64,000 nucleotides of DNA from Adenophora triphylla var. japonica (lineage: Eukaryota; Streptophyta; Magnoliopsida; Asterales; Campanulaceae). The notes below the pieces were generated by a model. It saw nothing but the letters and a program-made list of their open reading frames with translations. It searched no databases and was not told the DNA's origin. Location: positions 1 to 64,000 of the forward strand of contig JAFEMH010001232.1 of assembly GCA_022495995.1 (NCBI GenBank), in the 5' to 3' direction. Positions 34,258-44,649 of the stretch are shown here, piece after piece. Numbering within the stretch: the stretch's first letter is position 1; each line of letters begins with the position of its first letter. A program made the translations under genes and the position numbers.

Positions 34258-35760
34258 TCAGCTGTCATTCACTGAGTCTTCTTTGGTCTTCTTCCCTTTA
34301 CCTCGACCCCGTCGAGTTTTCTTTCTCTTCTTCTCTATGATGTCGGTCTCCCTCATCCCGATCTCCGGTATCCTCACTGGAGCCTCCATCAAACCTGTGT
34401 CAATAAGTGCCCTCTCAATACGGGCACGAGTCCGCACTTCCTCCCTCTGAGCCTCAGTCAAGGGAGCGACTTCAGAAAGCCTCTTATATCGAGCCTCCAT
34501 ATCTCTGATAAGGTCACCCGACTGGTTATGGCGACTCGCCTTAGCTTCAGTCTCCCTCAGAGTCCTACTCGAGTCACAGTCAGCCCCCAATAAAGCCTGA
34601 CGCCTCTCTCCCAATATGACCTGAGTCGCTCCCATCTCCCTCTCATACCAATCCAAGTAGGCCGTGGTCAAGATGGTACTCTTCCTGCTCCTGAGGATAG
34701 CCCTGGGTGGGAAAACAGTATATGTCCAAGCCCTCGAGAAGAATGAAAAGCTGGCTGGATCCCTCATGTCTAAGGACACCACCTCCATGGTACGGATGTC
34801 CTCCCAATCGCCCAACGGCTCCTGTAAGGCCCCGAACTGCCTGGATACCAAGCAGGGTATGTAGAAGGATGACCAACAAAACCCTGGAACCCTCACCACA
34901 TAGGACTCCTGAAATGTCCTCCTGGTCTGCAACCTCCAGTGAGGTACCCACCAGCGAATATCCGAAGTGGATAACCTAGCCATCATCAGCTCCCAGTCAC
35001 CCTGGTCCTGCTGCCTAGGCAAACCCCTCCGGGAAATCACCCAAGGGCACTGAGTCGGCAAAGCCCCTGGCAAAGCCCCGAGCCTCTCCTGCAGCCATAA
35101 AGTCAACACGGCCGGACTCCCAGACCTCATGAAACGGTCTCCTCTAGCCATCCTATCAATGCCATGAAGGGTCTCACCCAAAACCAATGGGACAATGTCC
35201 TTCCCAGCCCTGCAATCCCTAACCATGTCCAAGAGACCACCATGACAGACTCCCACGGACTCAGCAGTGAATAGGGACGAGAATATGCAGAGGATAAATG
35301 CATCCATAGCCACCGTGGTCGTGGCCATATCCGGGGACCCAAACCTGCCCGGGATATCAGAAAGGTCAATCCTATCCGGAGCTATCATCATCCCCTCAGC
35401 CTCTCCCAGAGATATTTGCAGAAAAGATGCAAGCTTTGCCGCCACCGGCACATCTTCGATCAGAGGAATCGATATAGCCTCAATTTCTGGACCCCCAATC
35501 AAGGCTCGGAAGTCTTCATAGGTTGGGACAATCTCATTGTAAGAAAAGCAGTAAACGTGTCTACGGACGTCCCAAAACCTTGCTGCTGCTCTCAAAAGGT
35601 CCCAATCGGGCGGGAGATCCTTCAAATGCCATAAAGATTTGATCTTGAAGGTAGAATCGAACAGCCCCTTGTGAGATTGAAAGTTATATCTCACCCAAGA
35701 TTGAAGATCGGACAGAAAACGGTCTCTTTTCCCCTTTTGCAATCTAACGGGTTTCTCCAT
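34258..35760 (-). CDS. DUF7745-like protein, intact antisense gene of C1 (500 aa)
   Basis: An uninterrupted 500-codon ORF lies opposite to the element, between pol and the PMD gene. The N-terminus is basic (MEKPVRLQKGKRDRFL). The domain follows with LPPDWDLLRAAARFWDVRRH, YCFSYNEIVPTYEDFRALIG, KDIVPLVLGETLHGID and a long WW/Arg-rich stretch. The C-terminus is strongly basic (KKRKKTRRGRGKGKKTK), a likely nuclear localisation signal. The start is ATG 35760; the aligned C2 and A1 copies start at the same place. No intron is seen. I recall this family as a plant retrotransposon-associated domain related in layout to PMD proteins; no reaction is known to me. Paired palindromes lie 139-179 bp upstream. 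Its intactness beside a damaged pol is notable. Confidence 0.75.
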   Translation of the reverse strand: MEKPVRLQKGKRDRFLSDLQSWVRYNFQSHKGLFDSTFKIKSLWHLKDLPPDWDLLRAAARFWDVRRHVYCFSYNEIVPTYEDFRALIGGPEIEAISIPLIEDVPVAAKLASFLQISLGEAEGMMIAPDRIDLSDIPGRFGSPDMATTTVAMDAFILCIFSSLFTAESVGVCHGGLLDMVRDCRAGKDIVPLVLGETLHGIDRMARGDRFMRSGSPAVLTLWLQERLGALPGALPTQCPWVISRRGLPRQQDQGDWELMMARLSTSDIRWWVPHWRLQTRRTFQESYVVRVPGFCWSSFYIPCLVSRQFGALQEPLGDWEDIRTMEVVSLDMRDPASFSFFSRAWTYTVFPPRAILRSRKSTILTTAYLDWYEREMGATQVILGERRQALLGADCDSSRTLRETEAKASRHNQSGDLIRDMEARYKRLSEVAPLTEAQREEVRTRARIERALIDTGLMEAPVRIPEIGMRETDIIEKKRKKTRRGRGKGKKTKEDSVNDS

Positions 35761-35898
35761 TGCAAAATGATCAAAGTTGATGTCTTTAGGTCAAATATGT
35801 GCTCTGGGAACAGTTGGGACAAGTCTAGAGTGAAAATGAAATGAAATGGCCAAGCCTTGATTTTATTTTGAAAAAGACCAGTCCAGACAGAACTGTAA

Positions 35899-35939
35899 GC
35901 CGCACGGCCTCTTTTGCTCCCAGGACCAGACCGCACGGC
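35899..35939 (-). promoter_or_regulatory. Paired palindromes upstream of the antisense DUF7745-like gene (C1)
   Basis: GCCGCACGGC (35899-35908) and ACCGCACGGC (35930-35939) start 31 bp apart, each followed on the plus strand by CTTC(A/T)TTTGC-like sequence. On the minus strand an AATAAAA-like weak TATA (about 35866) lies some 30 bp downstream and the ATG 139 bp downstream. The C2 equivalent is 59284-59324, also 31 bp. Confidence 0.6.
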
Positions 35940-36292
35940 TTCATTTGCCTGATGTGGAAAACAATCTGCAGCAACCAAAGTTGCTGCCCAAGAGGAGTTC
36001 TCACCCCACTTTCTCAATAAAACCTGTCCCAAAACATGTCCAAAGACCATCCAAGCAGTTATATACAATCATAAATCATTTTGGCCCAGTTTCAGCCTCA
36101 ATTCCAAGCAAAAAAGCAGCCCCAAGGCTCAAGTAATATGCAAATTCATAAAGCATAAATTTAAAAAGCAAATAAAACATTAATACATTGTTTTCGCCCC
36201 ATCGGCGCCCAAATAAAGCAAAAAATAAACAAGTTGTGCATAAAATTGTTCATTGTTTGTTTTCCTCCTCCTAGATCGATTCTAAGGACCTC

Positions 36293-38901
36293 CTAGGCCT
36301 CTGATTCCTCCTCATCACTACTCAGCTCATAGAAGCTCGCCTCTCTCATCAAATCCTCGCTATCACTCACATCAGAAAGATGAACATTCACATGTTCATA
36401 TTCAGCTAGCTGCTCCAGGATGCCGGCATTTGGTCCCTGACCTCGAGGCAAGGCACTGGAAGAGTACTCTGAGGCTGATGAGGTGGATGCTGTGCCCCCG
36501 ACGTGCCTCCTTTTGCGCACGGGCTCCTGCACGTTCGCTGCAGCCTTTGAAGCGCAAGCCAGCTTCTTCAAAAGGGACCGGCACACATCCTTCCAGCCCC
36601 TATTCTGCCTGACCAAGCCGTCATAAGTCCGAGCTGGAACCTGAGAAAAAGAGAAGAAAATCTCAGAAAAATCTCAGAATTGCAAAAAAGCAAAGAAGTC
36701 TGAAAAAGGGAAAAGACCCTAAAGTGTACTCACAGTGCTGTCCGGCGGCAGAGTATACTGGGGCTCCCTCGTGTCGGGGACAGGTATCCTGAACCTCCTC
36801 GGTACCCCGTTGACCACATAAGAGAGATGAGCAGGAGGCATCGGCGGGTCAGTAGGCTCGGCCTCCCCATACCCCTGAGTGACAGCCAGCTTCACTAGCT
36901 TCTGTGGCGTCCTCAATCGCTGCTCCACAAAGGTAGCATAAGGGGTAGCCATGTCAAAATACTCCTCAGCTGCTACACCTGCCTGATATCTCGCAATATC
37001 CTCCGCCGACCAGTCCCTAGGCTGCAGCATCCGTGCTGGAGGATCAAGAGGAGTAATGGCATCCAACGGAGGGACATGGCCATGCTGCCTGGAAAAGCGG
37101 TCCCCCAGATAAATGACATCACATGTCAGCCCGGTCAACCATCGCCTCTGCCTCGTCGCCTCCACGGCCTCTCCTAGCAAAATCTCTGGATACCTCCCCC
37201 AAGGGTAGAAGTCCACTCCATCATGCCCATCCCTGTTGATGACTGGTCTAACCATCTTGTAGTCAAAGGTGATCCGGGTCTTCCCGGTGAACTTGTCTCT
37301 CGCATCTCCCCTCCAGCGGATCATAGCGGGAAAGATGGTAGCGTCACTCTGCTGGTTCCACGGAAAGAACCTGATCACCTCGCAAAACCAGACCTGCATG
37401 TTCAAAACATCAAAAGGGTCATTTTCTCTCATAAAGTCTCAAAGACAGAAAAGAAAAGAGAAAGGAAAGAAGGTGAGAATACCTCAAGAGCAAAGGAGAA
37501 GCAGTCCATCGAGGCAGCCTTATTCCGGCTGTACATGTCCAGGGAGAAGTAAAGCTCCGCCAATCCGGCCTCGCCCCAAGAGACCGTCCCAATCCCATCT
37601 ACATCCTCCAAGGAGTCAAGAAGGCAAGTCATAGCCAGCGTCCCAGAATTGGCAAAAATGGTGACTGACAGCATCAACCACACAAAAGCCCTCGCAAGCT
37701 GGTGGGCAGTCACCTCATTAGCAGCAAATCCCTGCATGCAGTTCTGGACTGCCACCTCCACATTCCTAGTCTCCATCCCGAGCCCCTTAGGAATAAGCTC
37801 AAACCCAACCAAAGCTCTAAACTCCTCCGCCGTGATATGGTTCCTCCAGGTCACAGGCCTCCCGGTGAACTGTAAGCCAGTGATAGCAGTGAAGTCTGCA
37901 GGCGTCACTGTCAGCTCCCCCCAGCTAAGGTGAAAGCTGTGGGTGGTGTCCCACCAGAACTCCGAAAGGGCCTGGATCAAGCCCTTGCTCTTCGAGGTCA
38001 CATGAATGCCTCTGCCGATAGCCTCAACAAACAAATCAAGGCCGGTAGCCCTCACTAGCTGCTTGGGGTTCACCCCATCCTTCTCAAAATCGGGCATCCT
38101 CTCCCACAGCCTCACTGCAATCTCAGAAGGTCCCCTAGATTTGTTCTCCTGTAGACAAGCACAGCAAAAGAAATGTGTCAGTCCTTCATCTCATTTCAAA
38201 AGCATGCATATATTCAAAAGTGCACATATTTTCAAAGAAAAGCATTCATAAAAATTTTCTAGCATCCTATGCGTAGAAAACGTGTCTTTCATCACTTGAA
38301 ACACGTCATGTCAAGCACATTGCTCTCCTAAGCACAAAATCCCAATTTTCAAAATTATTTGCACATAAGCATTAATTTTTTCAAAAAATGGCATGCATGA
38401 ATCCTTTTCATCATCCAAAATCCCGTTTTATCATCTATGATCAAAAATTGACCTAGTTCTAGCACATGCAAGGACTCCGTCACATTTTAAACAATTATTT
38501 TTTACTCTATTTTCAAAAAAATGGGTCATTCTCATTATTTCTCAAATAAATTGCAAATGCATGATTGTTTATCTTCTTAGCCTCATAGGTTAATCATAAA
38601 TATTCCAAAATCATCATCAAAAATCCTAGGAAAATTCGAGAAAATCCTAAAATTTGGGTCAAGCCCTAGAATCAATCAAAATTCAATAAAAATCGACAGA
38701 ATCGAGCAAATTAAGAATGCTTACCCCAATTGATTGAGGATTCGTCGATTTGTGCCCCCTCCTGCCCGGATAAAGCTCCGATGGAGGTGTAAGGAAGTCA
38801 TACTTCCTCTCCGTGCGAACGAGCTCTCTCCTCCTCCTTCGAGCGGCCTCGGAGATGTTCCTCCTTGCTTGCCTTGGCATCGGATTCCCCTCCGGATCCA
38901 T
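36293..38901 (-). CDS. Plant mobile domain (PMD) protein, intact four-exon antisense gene of C1
   Basis: Exons on the minus strand: 38901-38725 (177 nt), 38148-37483 (666 nt), 37393-36734 (660 nt), 36640-36293 (348 nt with stop). Every intron has GT..AG ends (donors GTAAGC, GTATTC, GTGAGT; acceptors CTACAG, ATGCAG, CTCAG) and sits in phase 0, giving a 616-residue open protein. Exon 1 encodes a basic N-terminus from MDPEGNP. Exon 2 carries the PMD signature (FWWDTTHSFHLSWGELTVT, AITGLQFTGRPVTW). Exon 3 continues the fold (LTGLTCDVIYLGDRF). Exon 4 ends in an acidic tail (SSDEEESEA). PMD proteins such as MAIN/MAIL1 are nuclear and linked to silencing; the role here is unknown. C2 shares all exon positions. 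I chose MDPEG over the in-frame ATG at 38919 because C2 shares it. Confidence 0.8.
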
Positions 38902-39045
38902 CTCAATCAATAGAAGCAAGGGATTGAAGGATTTTTGAAAAAATTCTCTCCCTCCTCTCTCTCTTCCTCGGCAACAGAAGGCGGCAACAATGCCTAATGC
39001 CCGTTCAAATCTGATTTTAAATAATCTGAAAAAATCAGACTTCTA

Positions 39046-39085
39046 GCCGTGCGGCCTCTTTTGCCCCCGTCTCATGCCGGGCGGC
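39046..39085 (-). promoter_or_regulatory. Paired palindromes upstream of the antisense PMD gene (C1)
   Basis: GCCGTGCGGC (39046-39055) and GCCGGGCGGC (39076-39085) start 30 bp apart. On the minus strand a TATTTAAAAT box (39016-39025) begins 21 bp downstream and the ATG is at 38901. C2 keeps the order (56118-56156, TATTTAAAA near 56179). Confidence 0.65.
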
Positions 39086-39289
39086 TTCTTTTGCCCTAAG
39101 CAGAAATTACAGTTTTGCCCCTGGACTTTCCACTTGGGCATATAATTCCTGTTATCCTTTAACTAGGATAACGTCGTTTTCCAAAAGATATCCGTTATCT
39201 CCTAAGCAAATAGACTTTCCTCCCCAGTCGCCTCCGTTACTTCCGTTATAACGGAATGATGCTAGGTGACAACCTTCGAATTGTCAGAA

Positions 39290-39810
39290 CTCTAAACTTT
39301 AGCTACCTCTATCACGAATAGAGAAGTACGCTCAAGTTCTCCAAACTTTAGCTACCTCTATCACGAATAGTGAAGTACGCTCAAGTTCTCCAAACTTAAG
39401 CTACCTCTATCACAGATTGAGAAGTACGCTCAAGTTCTCCAAACTTAAGCTACCTCTATCACGAATAGTGAAGTACGCTCAAGTTCTCCAAACTTAAGCT
39501 ACCTCTATCACGAATAGAGAAGTACGCTCAAGTTCTCCAAACTTTAGCTACCTCTATCACGAATAGAGAAGTACGCTCAAGTTCTCCAAACTTAAGCTAC
39601 CTCTATCACCGATTGAGAAGTACGCTCAAATTCTCCAAACTTAAGCTACCTCTATCACAGATTGAGAAGTACGCTCAAGTTCTCCAAACTTAAGCTACCT
39701 CTATCACAGATTGAGAAGTACGCTCAAGTTCTCCAAACTTTAGCTACCTCTATCACAGATTGAGAAGTACGCTCAAGTTCTCCAAACTTTAGCTACCTCT
39801 ATCTCCTCAA
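39290..39810. repeat. C1 3'-region tandem array, 49-bp unit
   Basis: About ten copies of a unit with AGCTACCTCTATCAC and GAAGTACGCTCAAGTTCTCC. The same repeat, inverted and with a 50-bp period, fills 55500-55910 of C2, so it belongs to the family but is expanded separately in each copy. Confidence 0.9.
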
Positions 39811-39936
39811 TAGTGACGTAAAGCTTTAGTCAATTCAGGTGACAACCTCCATTAATTGTCAATCAGGTGACAACCTCCATTAATTGTCAAAACCTCAAGG
39901 ATCCTAGACATCGTTCCTAACTATCTAGTGATGCTT

Positions 39937-40573
39937 GAACTACGATCAAGGCTTGATTCCTTCGGGATACGTAGGTAGCCTTTCATAAAGGTCCAGCCAT
40001 CCGACCGCAGTGGTCACCCTATTACATCGTCGCTCCTCAGTGATGAGGCAGCCTTTCATAAAGGTCCAGCCATCCGACCACAGTGGTCACCCTATTCCAT
40101 CGTCACTCCTCAGTGATGAGGCATCCTTTCATAAAGGTCCAGCCATCCGACCGCAGTGGTCACCCTATTCCATCGTCGCTCCTCAGTGATGAGGCAGCCT
40201 TTCATAAAGGTCCAGCCATCCGACCACATTGGTCGCCCCTTTGTCATTCATCACTCCTCAATGGTGAAGTAGCCCCTCATAGAGGTCCAGATATCCGACC
40301 ACATCGGTCACTTCTAGCATATCCCCAGTAGGATCAGTCGCTTGACCTCCCAGGTCACTTTTCCTTCTATTTCCCCAGCAAGATACCAGTTTCTCTTCGC
40401 CATTCCCCTGCGGATCTTGTTCTGAACTACGGCCTGGCTTGATTCCTCCGGGATACGTAGGTAGCCTACTTTAGGTTCAGCCAATTCGTCACATATGACA
40501 CCCCTTTCCCCAGTGGATATCTATTCCGAACTACGATTATGGCTTGATTCCCACTCGGGATACGTAGGTAGCC
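39937..40573 (+). repeat. 73-bp tandem array and three portable modules
   Basis: Four copies of a 73-bp unit (GCCTTTCATAAAGGTCCAGCC..) start at 39978, 40051, 40124 and 40197, then decay to about 40310. GAACTACG...GGGATACGTAGGTAGCC modules lie at 39937-39980, 40424-40465 and 40528-40573, flanking the array. GAGGGGCTTC at 40685-40693 is the polypurine tract before the LTR. Confidence 0.8.
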
Positions 40574-40693
40574 TTCCACAGGTTCAGCCACTCGACCACC
40601 TTGGTCACCCAATCCATCTCGGCATTCGCCAGATCGGATCCTTTTCTATCGACAACCCCACTCGCCCTGCAAGTGACGTTGCCGAGGGGCTTC

Positions 40694-42471
40694 TGTAAGT
40701 ACCCAAATCTGGCTCATGCCTTCCGGTTAAGTTTTCCGGCAATTCCCCGGACTTTCCTAAAGTCCGGGAGCAATTTCGGAACTGTTCCGAACCTTCCGAG
40801 GAATGAAGGGACTGCTTTAAATTAAAAAAGCACGTTTTTCTTAATATGAGCACCCTTCTAAAAGTGCCACCTTGCATGATTCTAGAAACATGCTGAGTCA
40901 CAAGGGATAATGCCGCACGGCTGCATTAGGAGGGAACTCCTAGCCGCACGGCCTCATTTGCTCTATCCAGACTGCCTATAAATAGAGCCCTCCTCTACCC
41001 ATTTTGATATACCAATTTCCAGCATCAAAACTCTATAAAAATATCCCTACGAAATTCAGGAAGCTGAGAAGCACCAAGAGTCACCTCCCTCCTCCTTGAA
41101 GCCTCCAAGAGTTGGTCCCTCCGCTAGGCAAAATCCAAAGAAGAAGAGGTCACCACCATTGGTAACCTCTCACCCCCTTATCTTGCATTATACTTGCTTT
41201 ATGTGATATACTTGCTCCTTGCATTCATATATTGCTATACATTGTTTGGGACTTGGCATATTTGGTGATAAAGATCATATCTTTAAATCATTTTCCCCTT
41301 CCCTTTGCATCCTTTGCATTAGAATAGCATCCTTTGCTCATAAAAATGTGATCTTTGCATTAGAATAGCATCCTTTGCTCATAAAAATGTGATCTTTGCA
41401 TACAAAAATCATTTCTTTACATTAAAGGTGCATCCTTTGCACCTAAAACTCATTTTCATGCATAAAAATGCATCCTTTGCATATAAAAATCATGTCTTTA
41501 CAATAAAGGTGCATCCTTTGCACCTAAAACCCATTTTCATGTACAAAGATGCATCCTTTGCACTAAAATCATGTCTTTACAATCAAAGTAGCATCCTTTG
41601 CTTTCAAAATGTAGTCTTTATGCATCCTTTGCATATAAAACACTATTTTTCCACAAAAAAATGCATCCTTTGCATTAAAAATCCTTTCTTTACATAAGAA
41701 GAATCCTTTGCAATCAAAGAGCATCCTTTGCACCCAAAAATGTCATCTTTTCCTTAAAAATGTCATTTTTATTATAAAACATGCATTCCCCTAGTCCCCA
41801 ATTGATACTTGATGCAACCTTCGGAACGGACCGGTGTAAAGATCCTATCTTTACATCATTTCTTCCATTAAAGGTGCCACAATCTCTTTAGAAAGGGATA
41901 AACCTTGAACCTATATCTCCGATTATCACTTGAGACGAGCATGATAGCTCCAATATAAGCTCAATCGTCTCAAGGTGTAGGATTGATGGGCTAAGGACAC
42001 TCCTTTCCTAAAGAACCCCATTTTGGACTATAAAAGAGAGTCCTTCTCTCGATCACGCAAGACCCAAGGTCAAATAGCGATGATCACAAGTCCAAGATGA
42101 GGACGGGATCAAAGTCCCGAACACATAAAAATCCAAGGAATCCCGAGTGACAACCAACTAAATGGTTTGTACGTCCGGAAGACAACTTGGAACACCCCCC
42201 CTCTTTTCAACACATGCACACAAGAAAGCATGCAAGCAAGCACGAAAATGGAATCTAGGGAGACTTGCTACGGCAAGGCACCTTGGGTGAACGACGATCC
42301 GTTCTTCCCAAGGGGTAACTTAACCTCCGAACCCTAAAAACCTTTTTTTCAAAGTTTTGAGGAAATCAAAATGGCGTGGCGACTCCGTTTTTCAAATTAA
42401 ACCGGATGTTTTCAAACTCGCGTGAATCCAAACTAAAAAACAAAAAAATAGAATTTGGGCACACAATCACA
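40694..42471 (+). repeat. C1 3' LTR (1778 bp)
   Basis: Collinear with 23219-24950: starts TGTAAGTACCC, ends GGGCACACAATCACA. It has the intact palindrome pair (40912-40921, 40943-40952), TATA at 40977-40984 and the PBS echo at 42377-42387. It is followed by ACACC and D1-type sequence. Confidence 0.9.
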
Positions 42472-42486
42472 ACACCATACTTACTC

Positions 42487-42624
42487 TCACGTTCGTACCC
42501 ACATACCTGTTCCAGGTATGTGGGTACGAACGGGAGTGCCAGGTAGAATGGCGAGCAGCAGATCATACCACACGTTCGTACCCACATACCTGTTCCAGTT
42601 GATGACTTGCGAAGTCATCTCAAC
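42487..42624. repeat. Perfect 20-bp inverted repeat, third copy and second hairpin in D1 leader
   Basis: Arms at 42490-42509 and 42513-42532 (core CGTTCGTACCCACATACCTG) are exact reverse complements around a 3-nt TTC loop. One mismatch further out, three more pairs extend it. The left arm recurs directly at 42571-42598 (28 identical bases, offset 83 bp). Immediately after, 42598-42624 forms GTTGATGACTT/AAGTCATC-TC-AAC with a GCG loop. Confidence 0.9.
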
Positions 42625-42654
42625 ACGAATATGGAGTAGGAGGCAGAATCCAAT

Positions 42655-43972
42655 TTGAGGCGACAAAGGGAGGCCGAAAGAAACATGCATAGGTCGCCTG
42701 CCAGAATGGAGAGGTCGCATTCCCGTCATGAGAGAAACGGGCGCATGTCGCCTATTAGGGCGGAAGGATCGCAATCTCACCGAGATAGGAATGGGCACAG
42801 GTCGCCAATCAGAGGAGATAGGCGCAGGTCGCCTGTAAACTCAGTAAGGTCGCCTTCCCACAGAGATAGACGAGGTAGAGAGGTGACTCCCCCTAGAAGT
42901 GAAAGGCATAGGGCCCACTCAAAAGGGAACCTCACCAGGAGGAGAGACAGAGATCCAATGATGTCTCACACGCAAGGGACGGCCATCTAGATGCTAGGGA
43001 GTAGTTGAGTTGGAAGAAAAGGTTAGAACAATGGGAGGCTAACAGGAAAAAGGATACTAGAAAGGGTGAACGAAATGACCATACTCTTCGACCCTTGTCC
43101 ATAGAAATGCTCGAGCGACGACCTCCAATAGGCTTCAAGCTGCCTGCTCTTGATAAGTATTCGGGTGCGACCAATGCCCTGAACCATATGCAACAATTGG
43201 AGGCCACCATGTGCTTGGTCTCTTTCAAGGATGATGTGCTGTGCAAGGCACTAACCAGCACCCTCACAGGTGCAGCACTGACTTGGTTTCGTGGTTTGAC
43301 GCCGGGTTGTATTACCTCATGGGATTATATGAGGAAGAAGTTCCTAGATTGCTTCTCGACAGCTGGAGCCCGAAAGAAGACGGTCACTGACTTGAACAAT
43401 CTTGTGCAGGGCAAAATTGAGAGCTCCATGTGCCATTTCACTAAGTTCAAGGAGATGGTTGACCAGATCGAGGAGGAACTAACAGATAGGGAGGTAATAA
43501 ATTGCTTCAAGAATGTGATATCGTCTCCTGATCTAGAGTACGAGCTGCAGGTCAGGAAGGTAAATACCAGACAGGAACTGTTTGAGAGGGCCTATGATGT
43601 GGCCATGGCTGAAGAAATGAAACAAAAGAAGAAAGAAAAGTGTTCCAAGTCCGAAGCTGGAGAATCTGACAAGAAGGACCCAACAAAAAATGGTGGCAAC
43701 AATAAGAATGGAAAAATAGAACAAGGGCGACTGAGAGAGTGACCGAGAATTTCACCCCGTTGACCGTTAGTCGCACTGAAATCATGAACACCGTCGAGCT
43801 AGGCCCACCTACCCCTATGAACCCCGCAAATAAGTTCAGAAGGGAAAACGACAAGTATTGTGATTACCACAAGGATACGGGTCACACCACAGAGGAGTGC
43901 TTTAGTTTGAAGCGTATCATTCAAAAGTGGGTCGACAGTGGGAATCTCGATACATATGTGAAAGAAGCCTAG
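42655..43972 (+). pseudogene. gag: D1 gag with capsid and zinc knuckle
   Basis: 42655-42990 encodes an Arg/Ser-rich N-terminus with repeated RSP, RSH and RDR motifs. 43005-43742 carries the capsid (LTGAALTWFRGLTPGCITSW). 43739-43972 carries the zinc knuckle (CDYHKDTGHTTEEC). The three parts are in different frames, with a stop at 42988 and a frameshift near 43740. It would form virus-like particles and bind the RNA. Confidence 0.8.
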
Positions 43973-44026
43973 CCTGGCAAAGGTGGGCAAGCTACTGGGG
44001 ATATACCTGAGCCAAGGCAACCTCGA

Positions 44027-44548
44027 TTGAATTTGGGAGTGATCACTGAGCAAGCTTGCAACAAGGCTTTGAAATACAAGATTTTTCAGCTCAACAAAGC
44101 CCCTTATGTGCCACCTAGAAGCTACATCAGGGATGAGGTTATCTGTTTCTATCCGGACGAGCTAGCTACCAACATGGCAGCCAGAGAGCAAGTTCTCGTT
44201 ATCCCAGGGGTGATTGATGGGTGTACGACGAGCAGACTCTTGATAGACACATGGGCCTACAATGATATTCTCTTTTACAGGACGTTCAAAGAAATGGGAC
44301 TCACAAAGGAGCAGTTGTCGCCCTATGATGGTCGACTGGAAGGCTTCACCAATCATAGGGTGGATGCTAAGGGGCAGATTGAGCTGGACATCGACATAGG
44401 CCAACATCCTTTCAGGGTCGTCGCTAAGGTAACATTTATTATTATTGATGTAAATAGTGATTATGCTGCTATTTTGGGTATCCCTGGCCAGGTCGCACTT
44501 GGAATGGTGGCCTTTATCCCCATCAGCGAGTTAAGTTCCCTACATTAG
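44027..44548 (+). pseudogene. D1 aspartic protease, catalytic motif lost
   Basis: A 173-codon frame. The catalytic DTG reads DTW (44246-44254, LIDTWAYNDILF). The downstream AILGIPGQ replaces the usual LGRPWL-type motif. In frame with the zinc-knuckle segment. Inactive as written. Confidence 0.75.
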
Positions 44549-44649
44549 CTGGAGTAGGCTGCGTGCAGAGTACAACTCGAGCCTATCTTGATCACGTCCT
44601 TTGAACAAGGAAGAAGAGGGAGCTAGAAGTTGATACTCCAGAGGGATAC

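Larger units (their letters stand above)
23219..42471 (+). mobile_element. C1: 19.25 kb Tat-lineage retrotransposon with two intact antisense genes
   Basis: Both LTRs are present (1732 and 1778 bp). In their first 140 aligned bases I count six substitutions, so they are similar but not young. The order is LTR, PBS, leader, Gag-position ORF, protease, G-patch, RT, RNase H, aRNase H, integrase, DUF7745-like (minus), PMD gene (minus), tandem repeats, 3' LTR. The sense polyprotein has several stops and frameshifts; the antisense genes have none. The 5-bp flanks are GGTGT (left) and ACACC (right), and the two flanking sequences belong to different elements (B1 RT and D1). This is therefore not a clean insertion. 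Confidence 0.9.

Noticed and set aside
39290..39810. CRISPR-like regular repeats
   Set aside because: The 49-bp units are contiguous with no unique spacers. The host is a plant and the array lies inside a retrotransposon.
40693..42471. Solo LTR
   Set aside because: It pairs with 23219-24950 in the same orientation around a full internal region, and a polypurine tract precedes it.
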